In this document: positions 47,355 to 61,187 of the stretch, piece after piece
Layout: each line of letters begins with the position of its first letter
Position numbering within the stretch: position 1 is the first letter of the stretch
DNA from: Chaenocephalus aceratus
Taxonomy: Eukaryota; Chordata; Actinopteri; Perciformes; Channichthyidae
NCBI GenBank assembly: GCA_023974075.1
Contig: CM043788.1
Location: forward strand, 21,684,996-21,748,995
Direction: 5' to 3'
DNA length: 64,000 nt
Translations under genes and position numbers: made by a program
The notes under the pieces: model-generated
Seen by the model: the letters and a program-made list of their open reading frames with translations, nothing else
Database searches by the model: none
What the model was told of the DNA's origin: nothing

Positions 47355-48759
47355 ATGACCATACATTTCTCAGGATCAATACAAAGTACTTTTCTGTTTT
47401 GTTTTAGTGATGCTTTTTATGTGAAATCTTCTCTCCAAAGGACAAAGATGACTAGACAGAAACCCTCTAAAGTGTAACACAACATTGAAATGATGCAGGT
47501 GCTTGCTGAAATATTCTCTAAAAGAGGGGTAAGACATTGGAAGATGCGAAGACAGACAGGAAGAGTACCTAATGTGAAAGCCACAGCTAAGGAGAAACTG
47601 TGTGAGTGTATGTCTTAGAGCATCATTGAGAATGATTATTCATAAAAACATAATGGATCTTTAAAGTGTCAGCAATACTAAATCATCGTCAGCATCTGAA
47701 TAATTGTAAGTCTAGGTGATGTTCTCCATGTTGTATTCTATAATGTAAATCAGGCCCTGTTTTTTTGTGTTGCCTAGACAGACAGATGGTTGGAAAGGAA
47801 CCCTGCTGAAACTCCACTTTCACCGACCGCTCAGACTGACAGCAGCATCCACAGCTTCACTATGATGAAGCAGCTGGACTGTTAGCAGAGTGGAACAGTG
47901 AAAATAAAAAGGGAAACCTTGCATAAATTGTCCTTCTCTAAGCCCTATATAATGTTTCTTTCCTTTAAACAAGTGTTAACGGAAACACTCAGCGATATAC
48001 ATAAATGGAAATACATGGCCTTTCATAATTATAAATCATACAATTTGGAAGTGTTTGAAACCAAATCAGTCTGTCTTTAAGTCCTCTGGAGAAAAGCTTG
48101 ACCAGTGCAGTCATCTGTCTATTGGAGGACCTGGGTGATGAACAAATGAGCGTACATTACAAAATAAGTATTTTTACACATAAATATCAAATACAAAGGC
48201 AGATGAGAAAGAGCCTCGTCAGTAAAGCTTTTGACCATGCAACGTTCAGTACCTTAAAAAAAAAAACACCAATAATCAGGAACACAGCTTAGTCCACCAG
48301 ACACACAAAACAATGTCAAATATATACACAATACAATAAAAATATCACTTTTTCTGCAAGAGCACAAGTTACCATATTTTGTACAGCTAAAGTTGTACCA
48401 TTAGTCCAGCACATTAAGATGTGTACAGGTAGCTTGAAGGGAGGAAAAGCAACTATTGCTACAACACTACGAGGTCATCAGAAGTATTTAAATACACCAT
48501 TGAAATAGAAGCTGTAAAAATAATATACTCCGAATACATTTATATAATTATATACATATAGGTTAAATACTGATCATTCTGAATCCCTGGATTGCTGAAA
48601 ACGTCCTTTGTCGATTGAGGCAGCTAGCTTAGTCGTCTGAACCTCCGCTAACAGTTTCCACTGCAGTTCTGGAAATTGTGCTTCACATTTCAGCTGTGTC
48701 TATTTCACGGTTTTGCCAATAAAAGCTGGGAGAAGCAGAAAGAAGACTGGTATGTTGAA

Positions 48760-49100
48760 TTAAAGGAAAAGTTTAACATCTTGAGAAAATGTGCCTATTT
48801 GCTGTAGATTGATTAGCTAATCTTAGCATAGCATAAAGACTATGTGCAAACACACAAATCAAATAAATATGTTCTGTTTAAATTACATTGAAGGGGTTCT
48901 GGTCACTTGTTTGCTCTTTTAACTTTAGATAAAGCCTGGCTAGCCATTTCCCCCTGCCTCCAGTCTTTACGCTAATCTAAAATAAGCTAAGCTTAGCTAA
49001 GGAACTTCTAGCTCCAGTTCAATACTTGGCATACACATGGGTGGTATTAAAATGATCATCTAACTCACGCAAATTGTCCAAATTGTTAAACTATTCTCTT
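48760..49100. mobile_element. MITE with imperfect inverted ends
   Basis: The left end reads TTAAAGGAAAAGTTTAACAT. The right end is roughly its complement (TTGTTAAACTATTCTCTT). The interior has TTAGCATAGCATAAAGACT and, inverted, CCAGTCTTTACGCTAATCT. TTAA at the left fits a TTAA-targeting element, but the right end has drifted. Related pieces are at about 43.2-43.5 kb and 62.7-62.8 kb. Confidence 0.55.
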
Positions 49101-50115
49101 GAGTCTGAAATGAATTTGATGCCACATGAAACACCTTTTCCGTTTTTAGTTACAGGCTTTAGTTCCAATATCTATGGTCTGTACAGCTTCCTGTGAACAG
49201 TGATTAGAGAGCTATTGACATTGTCTTGTTTTCAATTCTGACTGATGTATGTATGTGTGATGTCTGAACATCTCACACAATGCAGAACGTAAATACATTT
49301 CAAGCCACATTCTTTCAAATGTATCTTTAAGAGGTGTCAATGGCGGCTGTTTCTCTGTCAACTCAGTCCACAGTCCATATATTATTTACTGCTTGAACTT
49401 TAATGACAATTCACACTACTGCCTGCCTCATAAGTGCATTATTGTTGAACAACATTTAGGGTTTCATATCTCAATAAAAAAGCTCTCTGCTGCCTTAAAA
49501 AGTAAAATCCACCCTTAAACAGAATGATCACACCTTCCTTGTATGATCTCGGTAGACTCTACTAAACACTGTGTTTACATGTTGGAAAAACAGACGGCAT
49601 GAGCTAGACATTCAAGAGTTTTCCCATTCTGCACTAGAGACCATTAAGGGTCAGTAAAACATCAGAATGTATTTTTGCCACGGCCAAAAGTGTAAGACGG
49701 CATGGTTTTGTTTTCTTGGCACAATATCTATAAGTACCTAATTAAATAACTTAGTTGGAAACAAATTCTTAATAGGAATGCCTAATTCATCCCATTAGTT
49801 TTTCCAACAACTGCATAAATATTGAATTATCCAGTGTCCAAACACTGCGTCAGAACCCCGTTTTTTTGGAGGGAATCACTGGCATGTTATCGTACAAGTG
49901 AATACATTTGCCTACCAGTAACTTCATTTTAACAAATGTTGGCATTGGCTTCTAAGCGAGCATGAGTAGAGCCCCATAGTACCTAGGATAAATATGTACC
50001 AGCTTAAACAGAATATACCGCAGCCTGTTCAATCTAAAACACAACTTCTCATAACATCATAGAGGTTATCCTGTTGGTTGTCAACGCTGTATCACGATCA
50101 CAAGAGGGGATGCAT

Positions 50116-50121
50116 TTTATT
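50116..50121 (-). terminator. candidate proximal poly(A) signal for syde2
   Basis: The minus strand reads AATAAA about 390 nt beyond the syde2 stop codon. It is the nearest canonical hexamer. Confidence 0.35.
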
Positions 50122-50508
50122 TCAGGGTGGATTCTCCTCTAGATGTACCACCTTCACACAATTAAGGCACCTTTTAAACCCCTGAGGGGTCAATGGGTTC
50201 TTCTAATAAGAAGAGAAGCAACAATAATAACATGGAACACAAAACCGGACTGAAACAAAACAACAACATAAAGTAAGACAGTCGACAAAAAAGTAAAATA
50301 AAAATATTACGGAATGTCTATGGGTAAGGTACAAACGCCAGAAGTGCCCCGTTGCAACTCTTCTCCTCTCATCCTTGATTGTTTTTACAGCAGCACCATG
50401 CCATCCTCTCATAGAAACCCTGTGTCTGTATCCTGAAGCAACTTGATCGGTAGAGAAGGTCTTCTCCAAACCAGGTCAGGCTTTATGAGTGTGTGTCTGG
50501 AGTAGGAG

Positions 50509-53500
50509 TCAGTACCCGACATTGAGCTTGTTCTTGTTGAGCTCTCTCTCCAGGTTTCCTATCAGAGTGTCGATGCTCTCCTGCAGGTCCTTCAGGTTGA
50601 CTCTGTTGCTCAACACAGGGCTGATGTCCTGGATCTTCATGTAGGCCTGATAGGTGTGCTCTTTGGGCAGGAGAGGGGGAAGGATGTGGTTGCACACCCT
50701 CTCCTCCTCATTGTCCTCTAAAGTTTGCACATTGCCTGAACTGTCACTCTCTTCTTGCGTCTCCTCCTCCTCTTTCTCATTTTCCCTGTCCTCCTTCACC
50801 TCTTGTTCTCTCTGAGGTTGCTCCTGCTCTGCAGAATCAGACTCGGGGCAGGTAACCATCTGCTCTTTATCTTCCTCTGGGTCTTCTTCAGGATTCTCCT
50901 GCTCCTCCTCAGCTGCCTCTGTATCCTCTGAGGGCACGTCATCATAGTCCGACTCTTCTCTGTTGGGAGGCAGCAGAGTTTCACAGGGGAAGTAGCTCTC
51001 GCCACAGCGGCTCCAGTCGCCGGCGTAGCGGTTGCTAGGGCTGTCCAGGCGCCCGGGTTTGGGCCGCAGAACGCCCGCCATCTCCGCTTCAGAGAGATTC
51101 AGGACCTGGGGACGCTCTTTTCTCCGCCTGATGGGAGGCGCTGACAGCAGGTCGGATGAGGTCAGAACCACAGAGGCTGCAGGGGGCTGAGAGGAAGATC
51201 GGCCAGTTGGGTCCACAACTGGAGGGGCAGACAGGAAGAGAGACCACAGACAGTTAATAAGAGATCATTTTAACTAATATCATTAATAAAAATGGTTTGA
51301 CATTAACTTCGGTTTAAATGGGAGTATTCCATTCCGAAATGGACACACAAATATGTTGCTACAGGAAGCAGCTTGTTAGCTTAACTAAGACAGGAAATGA
51401 AGACAGCTAAAGGTGATTTTGGGTGGATTTTACAAGCCTTAGAATATTTCCTAAAATGACACAATAATTTAAAAAAGGGATTTTCTTTATAAACCCCCCC
51501 TCGTGATATGTAGCCATGCAGACATTTTTACTTGCCAACTTCCTTCTGACCTTTGTGTGACTTTTCATTTGGTAAAAAGTAGTTTCAGTGAAAACTTTTC
51601 AAAGTGTTGAATATCATGAATGTTGTTTATGGATTGCGGCTATATCATTTTAGTTTAGAGTCATATTTTTAATCTATGCTTTGAGTTCCACAAACAAAAC
51701 AAAATCTCAAAACACTGGCACCAATTATCTGCATGGCAATGTATCACAAGGGAGTAAATAAAAAAACATATTATTGCTTTCTAATTTGTGTGAACCGATT
51801 CTTTAAGCGTTACAAGTCGCCCTTTGGAAACTTCATGGTGAAACTTCATTTAAAAACATGCTGTGAAACACAAGCCTTTCTGTAGCACAACCCCAGATTC
51901 GTCTGAATAAACCTGTTTTGGGTAAACAAAGACATCTGCATAATCCAGCAATAAATTCATCTGGAGTTATGGAAGCCCTGACACACACCCGGCCAAAATA
52001 ATCAAAGCATGCCATGCTGTGCTGAAATTCAGACAAACACATGCTGAAGTCACACCACCACACTCTGTGTCTCTGATGCCATCCTTCTGTACTAGTGGTT
52101 ATCAACTGTTGACTAAATCAAAGTTAAAAAGTTAACTAAACTGAAACCCTGTTTGGACATCATCTGACTGTGCCATGAAAGGGAAGAGCGAGCACTCAAC
52201 ACAACCAGCACAGCCCGGTTACCTGTCTGTTTATCTCTGTGTACCTACACTTGTTGAAACCGCTAGCTCTCTCTTACTGGATTGGAAAGGAACAAAAAGC
52301 AAAATAGTGTTAAAAGTTATGGCTATAAGTCAGGTACAAGAGGTCCAATTTAAACAAAACGGAATGTTTTTTTGTCTGGATGGGTGTGAAAGAGTTTTAA
52401 AATATTATCTTTACAAAAACTGATGACTTCTTATGAACCATGGTGACTCTTTCATTCATCAGGATGCTGATGCAGTATTTAAGTGCATCGGTTGCCTGCC
52501 TTGCAGCTCTCTTGAGGCTAAAGCAATTATCACCTAAAACAAACAGAAATTATCCTCCTTTGGGAGACAAGGTGTTATTTAATTTCAGACATGATTCACT
52601 GATGACAGGATTAAAGCTATTAGCTGTCAGCAGAGACAAAATGCTACTGTTCAAATAGGCAGAAGGTGCTTTGTGTGCTGAATTTCTCTCACACACAAAC
52701 CGACATTCTCCTCTTTTTTTTCAAGATTCAAGGCTTTTATTGTCATATGTACATAGCTACAGTGTAGTTATGACAATGACATTCTTAGGTCACAGGCTTT
52801 TGTCTGTAAAACCATGTGCTCACATCTACTAACACATACAACTGGAATTCACAATGACCACGCAACACCCCCTCAGCCTCTTCAGCTCATGCTCTCTCAC
52901 ACTACCTGTAAATAGTGTCACTAGTGTCAGTTGCCCTCACCTAAAGACATACACACTTGAGTCCTGAGCAACAATGCCTAGGAGGCTCTGGTTTATGTGT
53001 GAGAGGCGTGAAGAGGCGGCTGGAAATATCCCATAATGATTGTGAAATGTTAGGGTGAAGTCTTAGGGGCTTAGGGCTAAGGTTAAGCCTGGAATGTCTT
53101 TAATTATAGTCCAGGCGTCATACGCTCTGAGCCGGGGAGAGTTGGAAATGTACACTTAGGGCCTAAACAAAGGCTTGAACCTGGACTGAAGGGTTTTCAA
53201 GGTTGTTAGAGGTCATTATAGATACTCGCTGGGTGACATCAGCTGCAGACAGGAGGGCAGGACAAGTGCAGGCTTTTACTGAAGATTAAGACTATTATCT
53301 TGAGACAACTTGACCCCATTTTCCTTCCCTTATTGTCTGCGTATTGGTTCTATCCTCTAAAGAAGATGGTCTGTGTTTATTTTTTGAAGTTCAACTTTTA
53401 CTTCCCCAAGCTACCTGCAATTAAGGGATTCACAAATGTTGACTTATTCAGCTGCTTTTTCCCTCTCTGTGTGGTTCTTTCCAAGTTGATGTAAAATAGG

Positions 53501-55783
53501 GTGCTTGGCTTTTGCAGTTCACACAGAGAATCGGTTCAATGTGGGAGTCTGACGATGTATTTAAATGTAGAGGCCAGACCAGACACAGAGTCAGTCCTTT
53601 TTCAGACATCAATCAGCAGATCTGTTGAAAGCTGCAGGTTACTGGAGAGAGCTCTGAGGATTTTAATTAACTTGTGTCTGTTCAACATGATGTAACAAAC
53701 ACTTTGAAACTATTTCTTTTGAAACATAACATGCATGTGAATCTCGGAAAAATGTCCTCGAGAAACGCTGACACAATGAGACTGACATTACCACTTCATT
53801 CTGTAAAAAAAAACTCTTACTTCCATTTAGGATTCAGTAAGAGGGATTAGTTTTGGACTGATGACCCTGCGTATTTAAAATTGGATTAAATGGATTTTCA
53901 AATAGTCTCATCCCTAAATGTTTAATAAATGTTTAATGACCAACAGAGTAACACTCCGCCAAATACTACAGTAATAAGATGATGTCCTAATAGCAGTATG
54001 GGGAAGTCAGTAATTTCACACGGTTTTTATTTATCTTTCCAACCTATTTTATAGTATAAGCTTATCAATGTTGTAATGTTTTGTTTAATCATTCACAGTA
54101 GCTGCTGACTTCAACTCCGCCACAGCATCCACTTAATGTCACACACAGTGATGAGAGACGCAGTGAACACAAGATTAAAAAAATGCCTAAGCCTAATGTT
54201 AAGGAATATCTTATGTGTTGCTTTCACCAATATGCGGCTCTGTTTCATTATTCTCTCTCCTGAATAACACTGCTGCCCTTTCATATCTCACAGAGAGAAG
54301 ACAGGCAGACGGATGACCTGTGTGTGACTGAAGCTGCTGCTGGCTCCTGTCCTTGGTTGGGGATTGATCTTAAGATGGGGTGCCACGCCTCAAAAGTTTG
54401 GTTTACACTGGGGCTTAGAGGCCCGGCTGTGATTGGCTCAGTAAGACATGATGAAGCGCTCTGCAGAGCCGACAGCTGGTGGCCAGTGGCCATCAGCTGT
54501 GGGGGTGCCACTGGTGGATAACCACAAGGATCAAAGCAGCCCTGTAACAGACCTCTGTAGAGCTGAACCGAAGAGCTGGAACTGACTTTATAAGACCCTT
54601 CAGGAGGGCTGGTATATAAATAGAGACTTACTGACAATATGATTTTAAGAATGTATTTCACCCCCAAAATACCTGATGCATCTGGACTTATATTGGCAAA
54701 ATCACAGCATGTATTCACTGATAATTAAAAGAGAACATAAAACATCTCTCACCAGGCCAGAGCTGCAGCAGGTAATGCAGGACTTCGATGTGTTTTTTGA
54801 AGTGAAGCGCGCTGGCGAGCTCCTCGGAGTCGATGAACACTCGGTTGGTGTGGCAGGACGCCTCCTGACGCTGGCTGAGCAGCACCGGGCCGAAACACAC
54901 CGCCAGGTTCTGACACGTCATCTTGTTCACTTCCTGGCAGGACGCTACCAACTTAAGATGGTCAAGAAGCTTCTGCAGTGTCACCTGGTGCACACAAACA
55001 ACAAACACAAACAGTTTTTAATAAGATTAGTTGTTTCAGAACCATAACTGTCATCAGTAGATAGACTAGAAAATCTACCTTTTCAAGCTAACAGTAAAAA
55101 GCATAATTCTGGCAAGAAATTCCAAAAGATCCATATCAAGATTAAGAATATTGAGATTTCTAAATCCCACATTTTCACAGATGGAGTTTTCTGATGTCAA
55201 GTGGATATGGCAGCATACTGCATACTGTAAACCTCACACACAAATACACTGATCATTGTTTTAACTGAGAAAGAGTAGTAGCAGTAACTTAGTTTATCCT
55301 TGGTCATCCTTAAAAAAACTAGTTGATGGTACTGTTGTGTGTTCGCCAATGTACAATAATTGGAGAGTTAGCTAAAACATTGACTTTAATGTCTGCCTAA
55401 AAAACCTTTAGTTTTCATTTTGGGTCATTCATGATTTATCCTAAAAAAGTTAAAGAACAGTGAAAAAGTGGTGAAAAAAACCCCGGTGCTGACTGGTGGA
55501 CTGCATGCCACCACTATTATCCCCTGATGTAAAAGCCTACGTAATAGAAGTTAGACAGCAGAGATATGTAGCATTAGGCCCATCATTATCTATGCCACAA
55601 TTAGGGTTGCCAACCGTCCCGTATTAGCCGGACGGGACTTTGTTTGTCCTGGACTCCCGTGAAAAGGCAAAAATAAAAAATATGTTTCTGTTTGCGCGCA
55701 ATGCAGTGTGTCTGGCTGCGTGCCTGTTGTGCTGTATGGGAAGGGCGCTAGGACCGCTCAGTTGACAGGGCAGACACAATGCT

Positions 55784-55815
<32 letters not shown>

Positions 55816-57131
55816 AGATTTTCTCCCGTGGGCCGCGGGCGCGGCATCATTGTTTGTGTGGCGTGTGTGTATGTGTGTGTGAGAGAGTCAGTCAGCTGAT
55901 TGATGGGAAAATGCTGGGAAAATGGTTGGTTGAAGGATAACATTAAGTCTAATAATGATGTACCGTGCATGTTCACATCATGTATACTTTGCATTACTTA
56001 ATAGGCCTACCATTTTTCAAATATTTAATTTTTTAACATTTTGGACAAAATAGCCAATTGTACATCGAGGTGCCCAGATGTCCCTAGTGCCCACCTATCC
56101 GATTTGAACATGCTGATGTACAATGTGATGTAGATGTACAATGTGATGTAGTAGCCTAATGTAGGTGTAAAGGCCCTGACACACCAAACAGTCACCAGAG
56201 GACTAGCCGACTCTGAAGTCGGCTGTTGCCTGGCCGTGTTCTCCTGCGTTTTGGCCATGTGTCGCACGGGAACACACCGCACCGACTTCAGTGCGTGAGT
56301 GGCAATAACTCTCCTTACCAGCAGGCGGCGGTAGTGTGTATTCGTCATTCAAAAGAGGCAACAACCGGAAGACAGAGAAGAAGAAGAGTATCTTTTCTCC
56401 GTAATATCATACAGAGCTGGCCTCTCCTGGATCAAGGTGATGAGCAGGTCTTCGTTTGCATCATTCCAGATCGCCATGATGAGATGAAAATGAATAGCAG
56501 TCTGTGTGTGCCTTCTTAAATCGTTTGTTTACGTCCCTCACTTCCGCTTCGCTTCTCATGCACTGATTCACTAGCTGAACAGCCAATCAGAGTGATTATT
56601 TGGTCCGACTGCCAGACCCGATGCATGGCCGATTCAACATGTTGAATCGGCCATGCATCGGGTCTGGCAGTCCATATAAGGCGTGTCACGGTCGACGGTG
56701 CGGGACACACCAACCTGACTACGGCGCAGCGAATGCCCGACAGCCTCTGACGGCCTCTGACTCCCAAAATCGGGTTGGTGTGTCAGGGCCTTTAGACCAT
56801 TGTGTTTGTATTGGTATACAGGACACGTGTCCCGTGTCTCCATTTCTGGAAGTTGGCAACCCTAGCCACAATTATCCCTTTCAAAACCACCTCAGTGACA
56901 CGAGCACTCTGATGACTGTGAGAGGCAGCAGGAAGTTACGGTTCCTCACCCTCTCCACGTCTGGCAGGTTTTCCAGCAGGCCGACGGTGTGTTCTGTGTC
57001 GCCCGCGTCATTCTCGCAGCCCGATGGTCCTATCCGCAGAGGCCTCGTTGCCATGGCTTCCATCACTGCCTCATACAGGTGCTTGGTGATCAGAGGGTAT
57101 GGCAGCTCTCGCAGGTAATCCTTCAGTACTC
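50509..57131 (-). CDS. syde2: SYDE2-like Rho GTPase-activating protein, 3' part only
   Basis: Three minus-strand exons in coding order: 57131-56950, 54984-54753 and 51218-50509; all phases agree. The first two give the second half of a RhoGAP domain: [19 protein letters not shown], then [27 protein letters not shown]. The catalytic arginine exon lies upstream, outside the window. The last exon (about 236 codons) has an acidic Glu-rich stretch and ends with [20 protein letters not shown], a conserved C-terminal helix, and stop at 50511-50509. SYDE proteins are relatives of C. elegans SYD-1, which acts in presynaptic assembly; GAP activity stimulates Rho-family GTP hydrolysis. I chose SYDE2 over SYDE1 from its position beside dnai3. 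Confidence 0.88.
51219..54752 (-). other. syde2 intron
   Basis: About 3.5 kb intron with no exon supported by RhoGAP or SYDE resemblance. A LINE-tail-like phrase (TTTTATTGTCATATGTACAT) occurs at about 52735-52754. Nothing else is recognisable. Confidence 0.5.
52715..52800 (-). repeat. possible LINE 3'-tail remnant
   Basis: TCAAGATTCAAGGCTTTTAT followed by TGTCATATGTACATAG resembles the inverted 3' end of common fish LINEs. It is short and has no visible target duplication. Confidence 0.35.
55789..55815 (+). repeat. (GT)n microsatellite inside the hAT element
   Basis: Pure GT dinucleotide run of about 27 bp. Confidence 0.9.
56115..56150 (+). repeat. 18-bp tandem duplication
   Basis: The unit GATGTACAATGTGATGTA occurs twice in direct succession (56115-56132 and 56133-56150), just outside the nested MITE. 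Confidence 0.9.
56168..56794. mobile_element. MITE nested in the hAT element
   Basis: The ends are TAAAGGCCCTGACACACCAA and its exact complement on the right. TA could be the target duplication or part of the ends. The interior is self-complementary in places and includes a 66-bp perfect palindrome at 56607-56672. It is 627 bp and codes for nothing recognisable. I recognise the end sequence as a common fish repeat but cannot name the superfamily. Confidence 0.8.
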
Positions 57132-60100
57132 CTGGAGAGAGGGAGGAGAAGAGTAGAGCATGAGAAAAACTGTAAGAAAGTGAAGGGTGTTAAAGGAATC
57201 AGTGGAAAGCTTTTTGCAGCACAGCAGTTTTCCCACACTTTTACTGAGAACAGCTTCACTACCTGACAAATCCATAACAATATATCTTTAAGAAGTGCTG
57301 TCATTGAGAAATAAAAAGCTTTTATTTCCCCGTGTCTTTTAAACAGCTGAGACTGGCGCACTCTGTTGGCTGCAGAATGAGGTCCCTTTGTTTTCGCAGG
57401 TGATCCTGTGGCGTCTGCTGAGATGCCTGATTGGAGTCGGGACTGATTCGGCAGCCAAAAAGTGTCGAAGGGGGGGTCTGGGGTCTGTGATGGCCCATTC
57501 ACACCTGTGACTTCAGCCTCCTGTAGTTCAGACAAAAGCTACGGGAAAACATGAAACCCATGCTGTCTGTCTGCACTAAGCCCCCGAAATATCACTGGCA
57601 TGTATTTTGATCAAAGGAAAAAAAAGGGAGGGGGGGGGGTTGGGAATAAATACGGGAATAAGAAAGGCTCTTGGCAGTATGACAGCTCTTTGTGGTGAGT
57701 GCTCTCCTTTCTCTCTGCATGCAGCGGGATCACTTTTCAGACACGGCTGGGGGCTGTGTAATCAGCAATATTGGTTGTGCTCCAAAAAGACACACAAATG
57801 CCAAAAAAAGCACCTCTGTATAATATAATTTTTTAAGACCAGAAGTGAGGTTACTATAATGATAACATTGGGCAAGTAACCACTTTTGATGAAACAAAGG
57901 ACGCACTTTATTGCTACTTGTCTGTTGTTGTCCAAATGCAACGATAAAAGAGTACTTCAGAATTTGTTCACAAAAAAGGTTGACAGACTTTAAGTTGGCC
58001 AATTTACAATAGAGTAACGACTGTACGCTAGTTTAAGTAAATAACCTGTGTTGTGCTGCTCCAACAAATGTGAAATACTTGTTTCAAATATATATCAATA
58101 CACCCACACTGCATTCCCACAAAGTGTGTTTGTTCTGCAATGCTGCATACGCTGCTGATGCTTGAACACCTGCCAGCAGCCCAATCATGTCGTATTGGGA
58201 TTCGTGAGGAACATGTTGCTGCTATGCCTGCTGGTGCTGCAAAGCTTTGTGTTTCTGTCACTTAACTTATCGGCTGTTAGGTTCAACCATGCACTTTAAG
58301 CCGCCGGAATAACAGATTTCCTGTCCTTGCAGTCCGCACCTTTGGACCGTGGCGACTCTTCCCAAAGGGGTTTACGCTCCACTGAGATACCAGAGATTGC
58401 TGCTTTTGTACACCGAGCACTTGTACTAACATGTTTTGTCGTAAAATTCCATGGCTCTACTCATGTTTTGTGTATTTGACACTTTCACTCATGGCTTTTT
58501 CATTCTATTTGCATGCAATATTTGCATTGCTGAATAGCGGATTACAGTATTCTCTTCATGCAGCTTTGCTTATTTTGGTGAAATAGAATATTCAGATTCA
58601 AGAGTCATGCATATTATGAGATTACAGTTTTGTGCTGTGGGTTGTTACAGTTGTTCAGCCATTCTTACTGGCTCTCTGCACACGTGGATCTCTGGTAGAG
58701 GGAATGATTGTACATCAGCTTGAGGGATGTGAAGTTGACTTGGTTGATGATGATGTTCTTCTGCTATCAGCACAACAACATGTTTTATAGGATATTGTGT
58801 GCCCCAAAGCCATGAGCACATTGTTAGCATAATATGTATATGCTGCATAGCCGACATGTCTTATCATCTATCATGAGAACGTTGACTTACAACACAATGT
58901 CAGAAAGCTGTAGGAAAATGTTTATGATGTAACAATTTAAAGAATAACACTATATTTGCCTGTTAAAGAAGTTAAAAAGATAACTTTATCCACATCAAGC
59001 ACTATTCCGTTTGTAGAAATCAACACAGTAGTGACACATCCCCCTGAATTTGTGAAAGGGATTAGGATGCTGTAAATAGGAGCTACTACTTTATCACTTC
59101 TACATCGCTGGATTCCTTCCCATACACTCGAGATGGTTACCTCTTGCCTTCTATTTACAGCAAACTACAATAAGAGCCATCGTAAATCCGCTGACATCCC
59201 TTTAGGCCCAGTAAAGAAAAAGCAGGGCACAATTTAACACGCTCACTTTTTTAATCCCAGTAAATCCCTGCTCGGCTCTTTAAGGAAGTCTGAGGATTAA
59301 AGCTTTGCAGTCTATTCCTAACTTGCATTGTATGTACATCATATATTAATCTAATAAAGTGGATTGACAAGTATTTTAAAAACAAACCTTAAATTTCTGT
59401 GTTGTTGTGTATTACACCTAATTTAAATGATATAGCTGTGGCCATACAGTAGGAGATTTGAAATAGGTTCAGTATCTGCAGAGGGGCATTCAGTGTCAAC
59501 TCAACAATCTGGACAATAATCTAATTTTACATGAACTGATCCCACCTTTCATCGATTCACAATAGCACAACATATCAATAGAAGTATAAACTATTGAAAT
59601 GATAGGACCTGATGTGATTTATGTCTGTCAAAAAGTGTTCCCACTACTTCTACCTTTTTATTCTCAGTCAGAATAGATCATAACTCTCATCTTGAAACAG
59701 ATTTCGAAGATTACACGATCAGTCCCAGGTTATCAGGAGTCTCTTTAGATGCTTTCTATAGAAATTCTACTGGATGGATTGCCATGATGTTTCATACTCT
59801 TATCTATGATATCTAGAATATGAATCATATTAACTTTAATTAACCCATTACTTTTAATCAGAACCACAATCTGGTCGAAAATGTACTTTACCTGCTAAAT
59901 CAGTGATATTCCCACGAACCATTGTGTGTACTTTGCTTGTAGTGCTTATTATCAATAGTTAGCATGCTAGTACGCTAATCTATGCTGATGAACAATTAAA
60001 TACCATGCTGTCGAGTGTTGTGACTCCTTCCCTCATGATTTCTTTGTGATTTTTATAATGAATTTAATTTGTTTTCTAAATGTGCACTTTAGTATTGGGC

Positions 60101-61102
60101 GGTTTATGTAATTCATACAAAAATGTGTCAATAGAGATAAGCAAAAATGCAACTTTGTTACGCATCTAAAGAACTTCTTCCTCTGAACTAGAAGATCAAA
60201 ACGTCCTGACACGCGCACACACGCATATATATTGTGCATTCCTGAGGCAGGCATTTGTGGCTCTAAAGAAAAACAACAACTCAAAAGCACACCATGTTAG
60301 CCCCCCCTTCTCAGGTAAACCAACACAATGACAGCTATAAGTCAGCAGGGTCAGACTTTATCACGGCTTCAGGCAAACATGCACTTAAATCTTCATAAAG
60401 TGTCCTGCTATTCAACATGTCCCTGGTGTCCTCTGAGCCAGCTTAGCTGATCTGTGGCGACATGTTTCCATGTTTGATTTCAGTTCTGATTCACATCTGT
60501 TATCATATATCTTCATCGGGATTGGTATGCAATCTGGTATGAGCTGGATGCGATAAGAAGGCATAAACACAAGATAAAGTTCCTCTCCTGAACTTGCTGG
60601 TTCCTCAATCCGATAACACAGTAATGTTATGTGAATATCCCCAGTTTCCCGTTGTTAATCTTTACTGAGATAATAATAATCTGCTTGTTTCATCGCTGGA
60701 AAACAGACTGCCTGGAAGCAAATATGGGCCATGTGTCTTCACCCCTATCTCTGCAAAGCAAGGCTTTTGTTGTTTAGTGAGTGTGCAAATAAAAAGCACA
60801 GACATACCACTGATTTGTTATTTTGTGCCTGAAATGGAAACTAAGCACAGAAGACTGACTGACCTTTGCTGTTCTACGAGGCAGATCCTCCACAACAACA
60901 ACATCAGGATTGTTTTACAAAAGCAGAAAACATGCAATATATGACAACATGTTTACACTCTTTCCAGTGCAATCATTTAAAATGTGCTCATGTGCTTGTG
61001 TAGTCTGAATTGAGGAGAATACAGCCATTCAGGTCAATCATTAGCCTGCTACGAGTCAGTGCTAGTGTTTACTTTTGTGTCTATGCCAATGTTGTTGCCT
61101 GA

Positions 61103-61103
<1 letters not shown>

Positions 61104-61187
<84 letters not shown>

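Larger units (their letters stand above)
39113..50100. other. intergenic region between convergent dnai3 and syde2
   Basis: About 11 kb with no exon I can support on either strand. Open frames such as 40146-40499, 43913-44299 and 46570-46842 have no recognisable domain and no consistent splice context. It contains (TG)n at 42083-42180 and two MITE copies near 43.2 and 48.8 kb. Part of it (47.34-50.5 kb) could be a long syde2 3' UTR. Non-coding RNAs or enhancers cannot be excluded from sequence alone. Confidence 0.5.
55594..56872. mobile_element. hAT-type element with perfect 8-bp target duplication, containing a second MITE
   Basis: Element body is 55602-56864. It starts TAGGGTTGCCAAC and ends with the exact complement GTTGGCAACCCTA. 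GCCACAAT at 55594-55601 and 56865-56872 is the 8-bp target duplication. No transposase is readable. About half of its 1263 bp is a younger insertion (56168-56794). It lies in a syde2 intron 78 bp from the RhoGAP exon that starts at 56950. Confidence 0.88.
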
